Below, piece after piece: positions 52,670 through 62,280 of a DNA stretch of 64,000 nucleotides. Within the stretch, counting starts at the first letter, position 1. Each line of letters begins with the position of its first letter. Below the pieces are notes generated by a model. The model saw nothing but the letters and a program-made list of their open reading frames with translations, was not told the DNA's origin and searched no databases. The DNA lies in NCBI GenBank assembly GCA_003248315.1, contig QKWM01000001.1, positions 1,054,001 through 1,118,000 of the forward strand, read 5' to 3'. The DNA comes from Streptomyces sp. SW4 (lineage in GTDB: Bacteria; Actinomycetota; Actinomycetes; Streptomycetales; Streptomycetaceae). Position numbers and translations under genes: made by a program.

Positions 52670-52866
52670 GCCGCGGCACGGACGCAGATGGCGGTCACGT
52701 CCGGCCGAGCCGCGGCGAGAACGCCCCCGACCAGCCCCGCCAGCCCGACAGTCCCGCTGCCCAGGCCCTCGACCGGGTGCCGTCCCGGCGGAGGACGAGG
52801 GAGAGAATGGGCCTCCGCCGCGAACCGTGCGGCCTTCGATGACGACAGCAGGGAGCGTGACCTCCG

Positions 52867-53625
52867 ATGATCGCACCGCCCGCACGCCCTGAGCGCAGCG
52901 GTCCCGGGACCGCCTCGGCCGGGGAGGCCTGGCCGTTCAAGTCCCCTCTCGTCAAGGCGGTGTTCAGGGACGTGACTCCGCTGCACGTCTCTCGGTCCGC
53001 GGCGTGGGCCGCCGCATCGGTGACGCGGACCGTGCTGACGGGGATCATCGGCGGCGCGAGGCGAGCGGCGGCGGAGGAGGGCCGCAAGAAGCTGCTCCCC
53101 GGGGACCTTCTCTCGGCGATCGACCGGAACGTCGAGCTGGAGCTGGGAGGCACCTGGTACCACCACAGCCCGACGTTCCGAGGCATGACCGGTGTTGTGT
53201 ACGACGCCGACGGTGCCGTCGTGCCGCCGCGCAGGCGCAGCAGGTCGCGCAAGCCGAGCGCCGTGGCCGGCGCCCACCGGTTCGAGGCCGGGGTCAGGAA
53301 GCTGCTGCGGAGTCAGGGCGTGACAGCCGTCCCGGCGATGGTCCGCGACCTGGACGGAATCGCGAGCGCGTTCCTGACGGACCTCGCCCGGGATGCGGCC
53401 ACGGTCGTCCGCGAGGGCGGAGTCCGGCGGTTCGGCTCGGTCACCCTGGTGACCTCGGACCAACCGGCTCCGCCCCCGGTCCCCAAGGACGCCTTCCGCG
53501 GCATGACCTCCCGCAGCGGGGACGGGCGGACCATCGACAGGGACGACGTCCTGGCCGCCACCAGGATGCAGCTGTTCGACGGCGACCTCAGGCGGCGAGC
53601 CCTCGCCGAAGCACGGCGGAGGTGA
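52867..53625 (+). CDS. putative double histone-fold protein
   Basis: Intact, 252 residues, basic, no membrane segment. Two segments show the histone-fold pattern of short helix, long helix, short helix. Fold 1 (about 26-92): SPLVKAVFRDV, long helix RSAAWAAASVTRTVLTGIIG onward, then RKKLLPGDLLSAI with the R...D clamp pattern. Fold 2 (about 141-236): AGVRKLLRSQ, long helix MVRDLDGIASAFLTDLARDA, then, after an insert of about 30 residues, GRTIDRDDVLAATR, again with the R-T...D clamp. They are joined by an Arg/Ser-rich linker (PPRRRSRSRKPS). Fold 2 resembles archaeal histones and H3/H4, fold 1 recalls H2A. The assignment is by eye. Confidence 0.62.
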   Translation: MIAPPARPERSGPGTASAGEAWPFKSPLVKAVFRDVTPLHVSRSAAWAAASVTRTVLTGIIGGARRAAAEEGRKKLLPGDLLSAIDRNVELELGGTWYHHSPTFRGMTGVVYDADGAVVPPRRRSRSRKPSAVAGAHRFEAGVRKLLRSQGVTAVPAMVRDLDGIASAFLTDLARDAATVVREGGVRRFGSVTLVTSDQPAPPPVPKDAFRGMTSRSGDGRTIDRDDVLAATRMQLFDGDLRRRALAEARRR

Positions 53626-53698
53626 GCGTGCGGCCCACGGCGGTGCCGTCGATGCGGGCAGCAGCCGCCGCTGGCGCGACGCCGCGGACGTCGCGGTC

Positions 53699-53822
53699 TC
53701 AGACACCGCTCGGCTGGATCATCTTCCGGCCCGCAGTGCTCGCGCCGTCCACGGCGACCGACGCGCCCGTCATGTAGGGGAAGTCGTCGGACGCGAGCCC
53801 GAGCAGTGTGCGGCTTCCTCGT
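53699..53822 (-). pseudogene. C-terminal remnant of a short-chain dehydrogenase
   Basis: Reads GLASDDFPYMTGASVAVDGA to a stop at 53699, the classic end of an SDR enzyme (LASDD.SYVTG...VDGG). Only the last 30-40 codons are left; upstream it runs into the response regulator fragment. A decayed gene end in the 404-base gap 53626-54029. Confidence 0.6.
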
Positions 53823-53923
53823 CAAGGACACTCCGCCGGCCGAACTCCTGGACGCCGTACCGCGCCGCCGACGGAGGGACCCTCTTCCGTCGTGACACCC
53901 TCGACCGCCTCGTCACTCAGGCG
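53812..53923 (+). pseudogene. remnant of a NarL-type response regulator
   Basis: Reads GFLVKDTPPAELLDAV, the end of a NarL/FixJ receiver domain with its conserved Lys, then in a shifted frame AADGGTLFRRDTLDRLVTQA, the linker. The DNA-binding domain and the receiver start are missing. The rest of the gap to 54029 shows nothing I can name. Confidence 0.5.
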
Positions 53924-54029
53924 TCGGGAACCCGATGGCGAGGACGGGCCGGGACAACCGCATGCGCCTAGCCGTTCTCGCGGCGCTCACCGGCTCACTC
54001 CGGACTGACCGGCCCCGGCCCGCCCGCGG

Positions 54030-54515
54030 TCAGGGATGGTAATGGCGTAGTTCGGGCTGGTCGGGGGCGAGGTCGGCGATGACCGCTCCGAAGACGGCGG
54101 CCAGTGCGCGGGCCTGTTCGGCTGTCGCGTGCACGGCGAAGTGGTCGCGCACCCCGGCGGCGTGGACGGGCCACGCGGCTTCCAGTGTGGTCAGGCCGTC
54201 GTCGGTGAGGACGGCGTACCAGGAGCGGCGGTCGCTGCTGCTGCGTTCCCGCGTGACCAGACTCCGGCGTTCCAGGGAGTCGACGAGCCTGGTGAGACCG
54301 CTGCGGCTGTAGACCACGGCACGCGCCAGGTCCGCCATCGGCAACCGCCGGTCGGGCGCCTCGGACAGCTGCACCAGCACGTCGTAGTCGATCAGCGAGA
54401 TGCCCGCGTTCTGGCGCAGGTCGGTGTCCAGTCGTGCGACGAGCAGGGCGTGCCCCTTGAGCACCGCCCGCCAGGCGTGCTCGTGCTCGCGATCAAGAAA
54501 GCTCTCTTCTGCCAC
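54030..54515 (-). CDS. MarR-family regulator
   Basis: Intact, 161 residues: DYDVLVQLSEAPDRRLPMADLARAV then SRSGLTRLVDSLERRSLVTRE and the wing SSDRRSWYAVLTDDG. It is divergent from a SnoaL-like gene with an AT-rich dyad between them. Confidence 0.93.
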   Translation of the reverse strand: MAEESFLDREHEHAWRAVLKGHALLVARLDTDLRQNAGISLIDYDVLVQLSEAPDRRLPMADLARAVVYSRSGLTRLVDSLERRSLVTRERSSSDRRSWYAVLTDDGLTTLEAAWPVHAAGVRDHFAVHATAEQARALAAVFGAVIADLAPDQPELRHYHP

Positions 54516-54535
54516 AGCAGGATGGTACGTGAGGC

Positions 54536-54557
54536 GATAGTTGCTAAAACAATCATC
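54536..54557. promoter_or_regulatory. MarR-type dyad between divergent genes
   Basis: GATAGTTG and CAATCATC arms (imperfect) around CTAAAA. It is among the most AT-rich stretches of the window, so it probably also holds the promoter. It lies 20 bases from the marR start and 45 from the SnoaL-like start. Confidence 0.5.
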
Positions 54558-54601
54558 GTCATGCGAAGCTTTTAGGGAGAGCTCGACGAGAGGAAGCGAT
54601 C

Positions 54602-54997
54602 ATGAGCAGTGACACTCGGGAGATCCGGGAACTGCTGGACCGGTACGCGACGGCGCTGCAGACCGCCGACGCCGATCTGGCGGCCTCGCTGTACACACCG
54701 GACGGCGTGTTCTACCCGTACAACCTGCCCACCGCGACGGGCACCGGGGAGCTGCGGGCTGCCTACCGGCAGATCTTCGACACGATCAAGCTGGACGTGT
54801 CCTTCACCGTCCACGAGATCACCGTCTCCGGCGACGTCGCTGTCGCCACCACCGACTCCAAGGGCACGGTGACGGTCCTGGCCGAGCAGGTCACCGCCGA
54901 GGAGGCGAACCGAGAGGTGTTCGTCTTCTTCCGTGCCGACGGCGCCTGGCGAATCGCCCGCTACATGTTCAACAAGGCGGCCGCACCCGGCGCCTGA
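54602..54997 (+). CDS. SnoaL/NTF2-like protein
   Basis: Intact, 131 residues, one NTF2-like cone: REIRELLDRYATALQTADADLAASLYTPDGVFYPY, with VFVFFRADGAWRIARYMFN at the end. Such proteins are small hydrolases, isomerases or binding proteins. It leads a probable operon with two MDR reductases under the divergent MarR. Confidence 0.87.
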   Translation: MSSDTREIRELLDRYATALQTADADLAASLYTPDGVFYPYNLPTATGTGELRAAYRQIFDTIKLDVSFTVHEITVSGDVAVATTDSKGTVTVLAEQVTAEEANREVFVFFRADGAWRIARYMFNKAAAPGA

Positions 54998-55067
54998 TCA
55001 CCGCTGCCGGTCGCGGACCGCGGGGCCGGCGGCCGGACGCTCCCGCAAGGGAAAGGATCACGCCCTC

Positions 55068-56053
55068 ATGACCGACACCATGCGCGCTGTCGTCCTCGGT
55101 GAACCGGGACCGGTGTCCCGCCTGACCCTGACCGACCTGCCCGTCCCGGATCCGCCACCGGGATGGGTACGGCTCCGCGTCAAGGCGTTCGGGCTGAACC
55201 GTTCCGAACTGCACACCCGCCTCGGGCTGTCCGAGGGGGTCACCTTCCCGCGCGTGCCGGGCATCGAGGCCGTCGGCCTGGTGGACGCGGCACCCGGCAC
55301 CGACCTGCGCCCCGGCCGGCAGGCCGCGGCGATCCTGGGCGGCATGGGCCGGGTATTCGACGGCGGCTACGCCGAGTACACCGTCGTGCCGCGCGCTGCG
55401 GTGATCCCGTTCCGTTCCTCGCTGCCCTGGCATGTCCTCGGCGCCGTCCCGGAAACCCTGCAGACCGCCTACGGGTCCCTGACCACCGGCCTCGACCTGC
55501 GGTCCGGCCAGACGCTGCTCGTCCGCGGTGGTACGTCCGCACTCGGGTTCGCCGCGGCCGCGGTGGCCAAGGACCTCGGCGCCACCGTGCTGGCCACCAC
55601 CCGGCGACGAGACCGCCTGCGCACCCTGTCCGAGCACGGCGTCGACCACCCGCTGCTCGACGACGGCTCCGTCGCCGGGCAGGTTCGCACGGCTCATCCC
55701 GACGGTGTCGACGCCGCGCTGGAACTCGTGGGCGTTCCGACCCTTCCCGACACCCTCGCGGCCACCCGGGTCCACGGCACCGTCTGCTTCGCCGGGATGC
55801 TCTCCAACCAGTGGATCATCCCGGACTATCCGATCGCCTACCTGCCCCGCGGTGTCCGGCTCACCGCCTACAGCGGCGGCGCCGCCGACCTGCCCCGGCC
55901 GTCCTGCAGCGGTTCCTCGACCACATCGAGGCCGGCCGGCTGAGCCTCGGCCCGATCCACACCTACCCGCTCGCCGACATCGCCCGCGCCCACGACGACC
56001 TCGAACACGGCCGGGTCGCGGGCAAACTCGTCGGCATCACCCAGGAGCCCTGA
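55068..56053 (+). CDS. zinc-independent MDR reductase (quinone oxidoreductase-like); 1 apparent frameshift
   Basis: About 328 residues. MRAVVLGEPGPVSRLTLTDLPVPDPP start, FGLNRSELHTRLG, cofactor site LLVRGGTSALGFAAAAVAKDLGA. The catalytic-zinc Cys and His are absent, as in quinone/enoyl reductases (QOR, CurA). One base is lost near 55905. It follows the SnoaL-like gene by 70 bases. Confidence 0.88.
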
Positions 56054-56223
56054 CGATGCCCTGCACCGTCGGCGACGAGAGCCCCGCCGCCTCCGGCGAG
56101 CGAGGAGCCACGCCGATGCCGCCCACCGTCGCCATGACCCCGCTCCGCCCCGCAGTCGCCGCCACCCACAGGCGCCCGGTGCTCCGTTGGCGCCCGCACA
56201 CCGAAGACAGGAGACCGATCACC

Positions 56224-57206
56224 ATGCACGCAGCCTGGTACGACCGACGCGGACCGGCCCGTGACGTTCTGCTCGTCGGCGACCTGCCCGACCCGCAGCC
56301 GGGGCCGGGCGAGGTCCGCATCAGGATCAGCGTCTCCGGTATCAATCCCGGCGATGTGAAGAAGCGCTCCGGCTGGCAGGGCTCACCCATGCCCTATCCA
56401 CGCGTGGTCCCGCACAGCGACGGCGCCGGTGTCGTCGACGCCGTCGGGCCCGGCGTCGACGAAGAGCGCATCGGCCAGACGGTCTGGTGCTACGCGGCCC
56501 AGTCCTACCGCCCGTTCGGCACAGCCGCCGAGTACTGCGTCGTCCCCGACGCCCTGGCCGTTCCCCTGCCCGAGGACGCCGATGCCGACATGCTCGACCA
56601 GGCGGCCTGCCTCGGCATCGCCGGCATCACCGGCTATCGCGCCGTCTTCGCCGACGGCCCCGTCGAGGGTCTGACCGTCCTGGTGCACGGTGCCGCCGGA
56701 GGCGTCGGCTCCATCGCCGTTCAGATGGCCGCCCGCGCCGGCGCCACCGTCATCGCCACCGTCCGCCGCGCATCCCAGATCGACACCGTCCGTTCCCAGG
56801 GCGCCCAGCACGTCCACCTCGCCGACGACCCGCACCTGGTCGAGCGGGTCCGCGCCATCGCACCCGACGGCGTCCACCGCATCGCCGAAGTCGACCTCGC
56901 CGACCACATCGACGCGGACGCCGACCTCATCGCCGTAGGCGGCACCATCAGCTCCTACTTCTCCTCGGCCGACCGGCCGGGCATCCCGTACTGGAAACTC
57001 GGATTCGCCGACGTCACCCTCCGCCTGCTGGGCAGCGACGACTTCCCGCCCGCGGTCAAGGCCGACGCCGCCGCCCACCTGACCGCCGCACTCCTCGACG
57101 GCACCCTCCGCATCCCCGTCAGCGACCGCTTCCCCTCGACCGGATCGCCCGAGCCCACGAACTGGTGGAACGCGGCGCCGCCGGCCGTGTGGTCCTCCGG
57201 ATCTGA
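56224..57206 (+). CDS. zinc-independent MDR reductase, second; 1 apparent frameshift
   Basis: About 327 residues: MHAAWYDRRGPARDVL, SGINPGDVKKRSGW, cofactor site VLVHGAAGGVGSIAVQMAARAGA, NADPH-type as in QOR. One base is lost near 57142. ATG 56224 has GGAGA upstream; the same frame is open back to ATG 56056, which would add 56 residues of no clear fold. Confidence 0.9.
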
Positions 57207-57333
57207 CGGCCGGACAGGGCGAGCGACGCGCCCCCGGCTGCCAGGGCACCCACCGCCCACTTCTCTAAGCGCTTAAGTATCTATATGCTCGGCGAGCCCT
57301 ACGTGCCATCCGACCACCAGGGGAGCCGGGACC

Positions 57334-58515
57334 ATGACGCAACGCTCAGGAAGCCCCGTCGAAGCGGAAGCGGCGGTGTCGCGACGCCGGTTGCTGGGCG
57401 CCTCGGCGGCAGCGGTGGGGGCGGGCGGGCGGCCGCCCTGGGAGCGGGACCGGACGCGTCGGCCGCAGCCGACCCCCGGTCCGGCCGGCCGCCCGCCGTG
57501 CCCCGGGACGGATCGGTGCTGTGCCTGCTCGGCACGGCGGGGGACCGCCGCCCGTCGTGACACGGGCCGGCACCGCCTCCGCGCTGTCCGTGCGCGGCCG
57601 GGTGTACGTCGTGGACTGCGGGCGGTCCGCGGTCACCCAGTACGGGCGGTGCGGGCTGCGCTTCCGGGACCTGGCCGCGGTGTTCATCACCCACCTGCAC
57701 ATCGACCACATTGCCGACTACGCCAACGTCGTCCTGCTGGCCGCGCACGGCCCCAACGACGTCGGCGACGCCGTTCCCACGCCCTTCCCCGTCTACGGAC
57801 CCGGGCCCGCGGGCGCTCTGCCGCCCGGCCACGACGGCGGGACGCCGCCGGCTGTCGGCGAGGCCGACCCCACTCCCGGGACGCGGGCGCTGACCGCCAA
57901 ATCGCTGGAGGCCACCGCCTACAGCAGCAACATCTTCCTCCGGGGTTCCGGAGCGCCGGATCCCCGCACCCGGGTCCGGGTGCACGAGATCACCGTGCCG
58001 CCGGTGGGCGCGGGCCCGCTGGGCGACCGGGCCCCGGACATGGAGCCGTTCCCGGTCATGGACGACGGCACGGTCCGGGTCAGCGCCGTCCTGGTGCCGC
58101 ACGGTCTGGTCTATCCCAGCTTCGCCTACCGCTTCGACACCCCCGACGGCTGCGTCGTGTTCTCCGGTGACACCGCCCCAGCGACAACCTCGTCCGCCTC
58201 GCCCGCGGAGCCGACATCCTCGTGCACGAGGTGATCGACCTGGACTTCTACCGTCGCGGCTCCGGCTACGACCCGGCGCTGCTGCAGCACTTCGCCGAGG
58301 CGCACACCGACGTCTCCGAGGTCGGCAGGATCGCCGAACGGTCCGGGGTCGCCACCCTCGTGCTCAACCACCTCGTCCCGGCCGACACCTTCCTGGTCCC
58401 GGAGTCCTCGTGGCGACGGAGAGCCCAGAAGGGGTTCAGCGGCCGGGTGGTGGTCGGAAGCGACCTCGCCCGCATCCCCCTGCGCTCCTGGGGCTTGTCC
58501 GGCAGAAGGTCTTGA
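57334..58515 (+). CDS. Tat-exported metallo-beta-lactamase-fold hydrolase; 3 apparent frameshifts
   Basis: About 394 residues. Twin-arginine signal VSRRRLLGASAAAVGAG, then an MBL fold with FITHLHIDHIADY (HxHxDH), a late FSGDTAP Asp and LVLNHLVP His, the order of RNase Z-like exported hydrolases and arylsulphatases. Losses lie near 57425, 57535 and 58178. An AT-rich start region with AAGCGCTT (57267-57274) and TATGCT precedes it. Confidence 0.86.
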
Positions 58516-58538
58516 CGGCTCGCGCGCCGGCAGAGCCG
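58516..58538. terminator. short hairpin between convergent genes
   Basis: CGGCTC and GAGCCG arms around 11 bases, filling the 28-base gap between the MBL and AraC stops. Confidence 0.4.
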
Positions 58539-58543
58539 CGTGG

Positions 58544-59287
58544 TCACGTGGTGGGGCGGGCGCCGGGGGTGTGGCCGAAGGTGCGGCGGAAGACGTTGAT
58601 GAAGGTGCTGGCGGACGACCAGCCACAGCGGTGGGCGACGGTGGTGACGGGGGTGTCGTCGGCCAGGAGGATCAGCGCGTGGTGGAGCCTGATCTGGGTG
58701 CGCCACTGCGGGTAGGTGAGACCGAGGTCGTCGCGGAGGCGGCGGGAGAGGGTGCGGGCGCCGGCGCCGATCTGGCGTCCGAGCTCGGCGAGGGAGCGGT
58801 TGTCGGCCGGTTCGGCGCGCAGGATGTCGTGCAGTTCGCGGAGCAGGGGGTCCGTCGGAGCCGGCAGGTGAAGGGGGCGTTCCGGTGAGAGGGCGAGCTG
58901 GTCGAGCATGACGGCGCGCAGGCGGCGGTGGGCCGGGGTGTCGTCGTCCGGGTCGCGGGTGTAGGCGACGATGAGTTCGCGCAGGAGGGGGCTGACGGCG
59001 AGGACGGCGGGTTTGTCCAGGCCAAGGGGGTTGTCGGTGGTGGGCAGGCCGACGAGGTGGAGGTCGAGTTCGCCGTGGGCCTGATGCCGGTGGACGGTGC
59101 CGGCGGGGATCCACAGAGCGCGGGTGGCCGGCGCGATCCAGGAGCCGGCGTCGGTGGTCACCGCGATGGTGCCGCGGCTGGCGTACGCGATCTGGTGGTC
59201 GTCGTGGCGGTGCGCGTCGATCTCGCCGCCGGGAGCCAGCCGCTGGGTCCGGGTCGGAGCCATAGGAGTGTGGCGGATTCTCTGCAT
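58544..59287 (-). CDS. AraC-family regulator
   Basis: Intact, 247 residues. N-terminal cupin sensor (GGEIDAHRHDDHQIAYASRG, WIPAGTVHRHQAHG) and C-terminal double HTH (SLAELGRQIGAGARTLSRRL, then PVTTVAHRCGWSSASTFINVFRRTFGHTPG). It is divergent from the MFS gene with a gap of 46 bases and most likely regulates it. Confidence 0.94.
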   Translation of the reverse strand: MQRIRHTPMAPTRTQRLAPGGEIDAHRHDDHQIAYASRGTIAVTTDAGSWIAPATRALWIPAGTVHRHQAHGELDLHLVGLPTTDNPLGLDKPAVLAVSPLLRELIVAYTRDPDDDTPAHRRLRAVMLDQLALSPERPLHLPAPTDPLLRELHDILRAEPADNRSLAELGRQIGAGARTLSRRLRDDLGLTYPQWRTQIRLHHALILLADDTPVTTVAHRCGWSSASTFINVFRRTFGHTPGARPTT

Positions 59288-59333
59288 CGACTGTCAATCT
59301 ATCGAAAGCGCGACACGGGGTGGTCCTTCGAGC

Positions 59334-60611
59334 ATGGGCGGGGTGCGAAGGAACACACCGATCCTGCTGCTGGCCGTGGGGCATGCCTGCGTCGACATCT
59401 ACCAGGGCGCCGTCGCGGCGCTGATCCCGTTCTTCGTGGCCGAACGGGACTACACCTACGCGGCCGCCTCCGGCGTCGTGCTGGCCGCGTCCCTGCTGTC
59501 GTCGGTGGCCCAGCCGCTGTTCGGGCTGCTCACCGACCGGTGGGCGATGCCGTGGCTGCTGCCGGTCAGCACCCTGCTGGGCGGGGTCGGCATCGCGCTC
59601 AGCGGCCTGGGCGGCTCCTACGGGCTCACCCTGTTCTTCGTCGCCGTCTCCGGAATCGGCGTGGCCGCCTACCACCCGGAATCCGCCCGCGTCGCCCGGC
59701 AGGCCGGCCAGGGCAGTCACCGCGCGATGGGCTGGTTCTCCCTCGGCGGCAACGTCGGCTTCGCGCTCGCCCCGCTCATGGTGGCGGCCGCGGTCGGACA
59801 CGGCTCCCTGCAGTGGACACCGGTCCTCGTCCTGCCCGCGCTCGCCGGCACCGCCCTGTGCGTGCCCGTCCTGCGGATGCTCGCCCGGCCCCGGACCGGC
59901 ACGGCCAGGACCCGGACGCCCCACAGCGCGGACGACGTGGCCTCGTTCGTCAAGCTGTCCCTGGCGGTCGTCTTCCGCTCCATCGTCTTCACCGGCCTGA
60001 GCACCTTCATCTCCCTTCACGCCCAGCAGCGCATGCAGGGGAGCACCACCGCGGGCACCGCCGCCCTGTTCCTGCTGTTCCTGGGCGGCGCCGTCGGCTC
60101 GGTCCTGGGCGGGTGCCTGGCCGGCCGCTACGACCGCGTCCGCGTCTCGCGCTGGTCCTATCTGCTCTCCGTCGCCGCCGTCACCGGCGTCATCCACACA
60201 CCCGGGCCGGCCATGTTCCTCTTCGTGGCCCTCACCTCCGCCGGCCTGTACGTCCCGTTCTCCCTCCAGGTCACCCTCGCCCAGGACTACCTGCCCTCCC
60301 GCATCGGCACCGCCGGCGGCATCACCCTCGGCCTCACCGTCAGCATCGGCGGCCTCATCAGCCCCCTGCTGGGCCATCTCGCCGACACCACCACCCTCCA
60401 GACCGCCCTCACCCCCCTGATCGCCATGCCCGCCCTGAGCTGGATCCTCTTCCGCACCCTGCCCGAACCCCCCGCCCCGGCGGTCGCCCTGGGCGGTCAC
60501 GACCAGGCTCAGGTGCCCGGTGAACAGGGCCTGAGCGGTGACGCCGGGGAGTGGGGCCCTCGAAGGCGATCCCGAGATCGATCTCGTCGGCCGGCAGTCC
60601 GGCCTCGATGA
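59334..60611 (+). CDS. MFS transporter, fosmidomycin-resistance (Fsr) type
   Basis: Open frame of 425 residues with about 12 helices: LAVGHACVDIYQGAVAALIP at the start and GLYVPFSLQVTLAQDYLPSR are Fsr-type. The conserved protein ends near 60470 (FRTLPEPPAP); the last 40 codons run antisense through a LysR remnant and are probably not native, so the real stop may have been lost or shifted. Confidence 0.88.
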   Translation: MGGVRRNTPILLLAVGHACVDIYQGAVAALIPFFVAERDYTYAAASGVVLAASLLSSVAQPLFGLLTDRWAMPWLLPVSTLLGGVGIALSGLGGSYGLTLFFVAVSGIGVAAYHPESARVARQAGQGSHRAMGWFSLGGNVGFALAPLMVAAAVGHGSLQWTPVLVLPALAGTALCVPVLRMLARPRTGTARTRTPHSADDVASFVKLSLAVVFRSIVFTGLSTFISLHAQQRMQGSTTAGTAALFLLFLGGAVGSVLGGCLAGRYDRVRVSRWSYLLSVAAVTGVIHTPGPAMFLFVALTSAGLYVPFSLQVTLAQDYLPSRIGTAGGITLGLTVSIGGLISPLLGHLADTTTLQTALTPLIAMPALSWILFRTLPEPPAPAVALGGHDQAQVPGEQGLSGDAGEWGPRRRSRDRSRRPAVRPR

Positions 60612-60669
60612 GGTCCTGCGTGGTCTCCCGCACCTGGAGGATGGTCCCCCTGGTCGCCCCTCCCAGCGA
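60481..60669 (-). pseudogene. remnant of a LysR (CynR-like) effector domain
   Basis: Reads LQVRETTQDLIEAGLPADEI then DLGIAFEGPTP and, after one shift, TAQALFTGHLSLVVTAQGDR, the middle of a CynR-like LysR effector domain. The helix-turn-helix and both ends are missing. It overlaps the tail of the MFS frame. Confidence 0.6.
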
Positions 60670-60713
60670 GTGCTTTACTGAAGAACCGAAATACCGCACT
60701 CCGGGAGGGCGAC

Positions 60714-61660
60714 ATGCCCCCTCGCCTCCCCCGACCCGAATGCCTGGCGCCGCAACGCGCCCCGCATCGAGGTCCGCGCCCCAGGCGCCTGAAGCACCCC
60801 GTGATCGTCTCCCTCCTGATCGTCTTCGCCGTCCTCCTCGGCATGGGCGGCCTGGCGAGCGTGATCGACGACACTCAGCAGACGACGTCGTCCCCCCGGG
60901 AGAAGTCCGATTCCCCGCCCCGGCCTCCGAGACCGCTCGCTCCGGCTCACCCGCCGCGACCGTCAGCCCGTCCGCCGCACCGGAAACCGGAACGGCCACG
61001 GACGCCGCCTCACCCCCGCCCGCACCACAGCCCCCTCGTCCCGGCCGCGTGGTCGTCCTGCGGATCATCGACGGCGACACGATCGAGGTCCGCGGCGACG
61101 GCCGCCTCCTGGACGAGAACGAGCCGACCAGGGTACGGCTGCTGGCGATCGACGCTCCGGAGCAAGGCTCCTGCTTCGCCGAAGAGGCGACAGCCCGTAT
61201 CAGCGCACTGCTGCCACCGGGCAGCCGCGTACGGGTCGAACGCGACGTCGAGCTCACGGACCGCTACGACCGCCACCTGCTGTACCTGTGGAGTGAGGAC
61301 GGAACCTTCGTCAACGAGTCCCTCGCCCGCAGCGGGCACGCCGAAGCGGTGCTGTATCCGCCGAACGACAAGTACTGGCCGCGCATCTCCCGGGCCGAGG
61401 ACACCGCTCGGACGACCGGAGCCGGCCTCTGGTCGGCCTGCCCGCCCACGACACCGAGCACAACAAGCACACCAAGCCCACCAACCTCTACGACCCTGCC
61501 CGCCTCTGACGACACCACAGGTGCGGATCTGCCGAACGGCCCGCCGGCCGGGGTACCCGACGTGGACTGCCGCGACCTCGACGGGCCCGTACGCGTCGGA
61601 CCCGACGATCCCCACCGACTCGACGCCGACGGCGACGGCATCGGCTGCGACGGCAACTGA
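60714..61660 (+). CDS. membrane-anchored thermonuclease with Excalibur motif; 1 apparent frameshift
   Basis: About 315 residues: basic N-terminus, one hydrophobic helix (VIVSLLIVFAVLLGMGG), a Ser/Pro/Ala-rich tether, a staphylococcal-nuclease domain (VLRIIDGDTIEV, VRLLAIDAPEQG, then DRYDRHLLYLW), and a C-terminal Excalibur calcium motif ending DADGDGIGCDGN. One base is lost near 60917 in the tether. It acts outside the cell on DNA or RNA. Confidence 0.88.
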
Positions 61661-61664
61661 CCCC

Positions 61665-61735
61665 GGCGCCCCGAGTCCCGACGGGCACACGAGGGCGCCC
61701 CCGACCGCCGGGACTCGCGGGCCGAACGGGGCGCC
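61665..61735. terminator. nested bidirectional hairpin
   Basis: Outer arms GGCGCCCC/GGGGCGCC and inner arms GAGTCCCG/CGGGACTC, both perfect 8-base stems, fill the gap between the convergent nuclease and SUKH genes. Confidence 0.7.
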
Positions 61736-62280
61736 TAGGCCCACCAGTCGCTGCCGGAGTGCCAGTGCCGTACCCACTCCTCGAAGCCCCAAGTCGGCTC
61801 GCCGGGCGCCGGGACGACGCCGACGTCTCCGACCATCCAGACTTCGCCGCGGCGGGGGCCGGTGGTCAGCAGAAGCCAGTACGACTGCCCGTCCTCGGAC
61901 CCGAGGACGACGGACCCCACGGTGAACACGGCGTCGATCCGCGGGTCGTCGTCGGCGTCGACGCTCTCGTCGTCCTCCCAGACCCAGGCCGACTCCAGCG
62001 GGAACAGGCCACCCGGCTGCCGCGGGCCCAGGTCGGGCCAGGCACGGGGAAGCCGACCGAGTGGCTGGAGACCACCGTCACGCGGAGGACCGAGGGCGGA
62101 CCCGTTGGCGATCTCCGCGACGAAGCTCCGGTACGGCTCCGGAAGGACTACTCCGTTCTCCGCCTCCCACGCCGCGACGGCTTCCCAGCCGAGTGCCGGC
62201 TCCCGCGATTCCACCGGGAAGACGGAGCGCAGGAACCCGAGGGTGGCTTCGCCAGGAGGATGATCACACGTCTTTGTCAC
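61735..62280 (-). CDS. SMI1/KNR4 (SUKH) family protein
   Basis: Intact, 181 residues from GTG 62280. The SUKH signature is WEAENGVVLPEPYRSFVAEI followed by NGSALGPP, with EWVRHWHSG at the end. Many SUKH proteins are immunity proteins against nuclease toxins; others are of unknown role. No toxin gene is seen in the window. Confidence 0.8.
   Translation of the reverse strand: MTKTCDHPPGEATLGFLRSVFPVESREPALGWEAVAAWEAENGVVLPEPYRSFVAEIANGSALGPPRDGGLQPLGRLPRAWPDLGPRQPGGLFPLESAWVWEDDESVDADDDPRIDAVFTVGSVVLGSEDGQSYWLLLTTGPRRGEVWMVGDVGVVPAPGEPTWGFEEWVRHWHSGSDWWA

Noticed and set aside
48854..52842. Very long frames of about 900-1000 codons on both strands
   Set aside because: Arg/Pro/Gly-rich shadow translations that cross several real genes on either strand.
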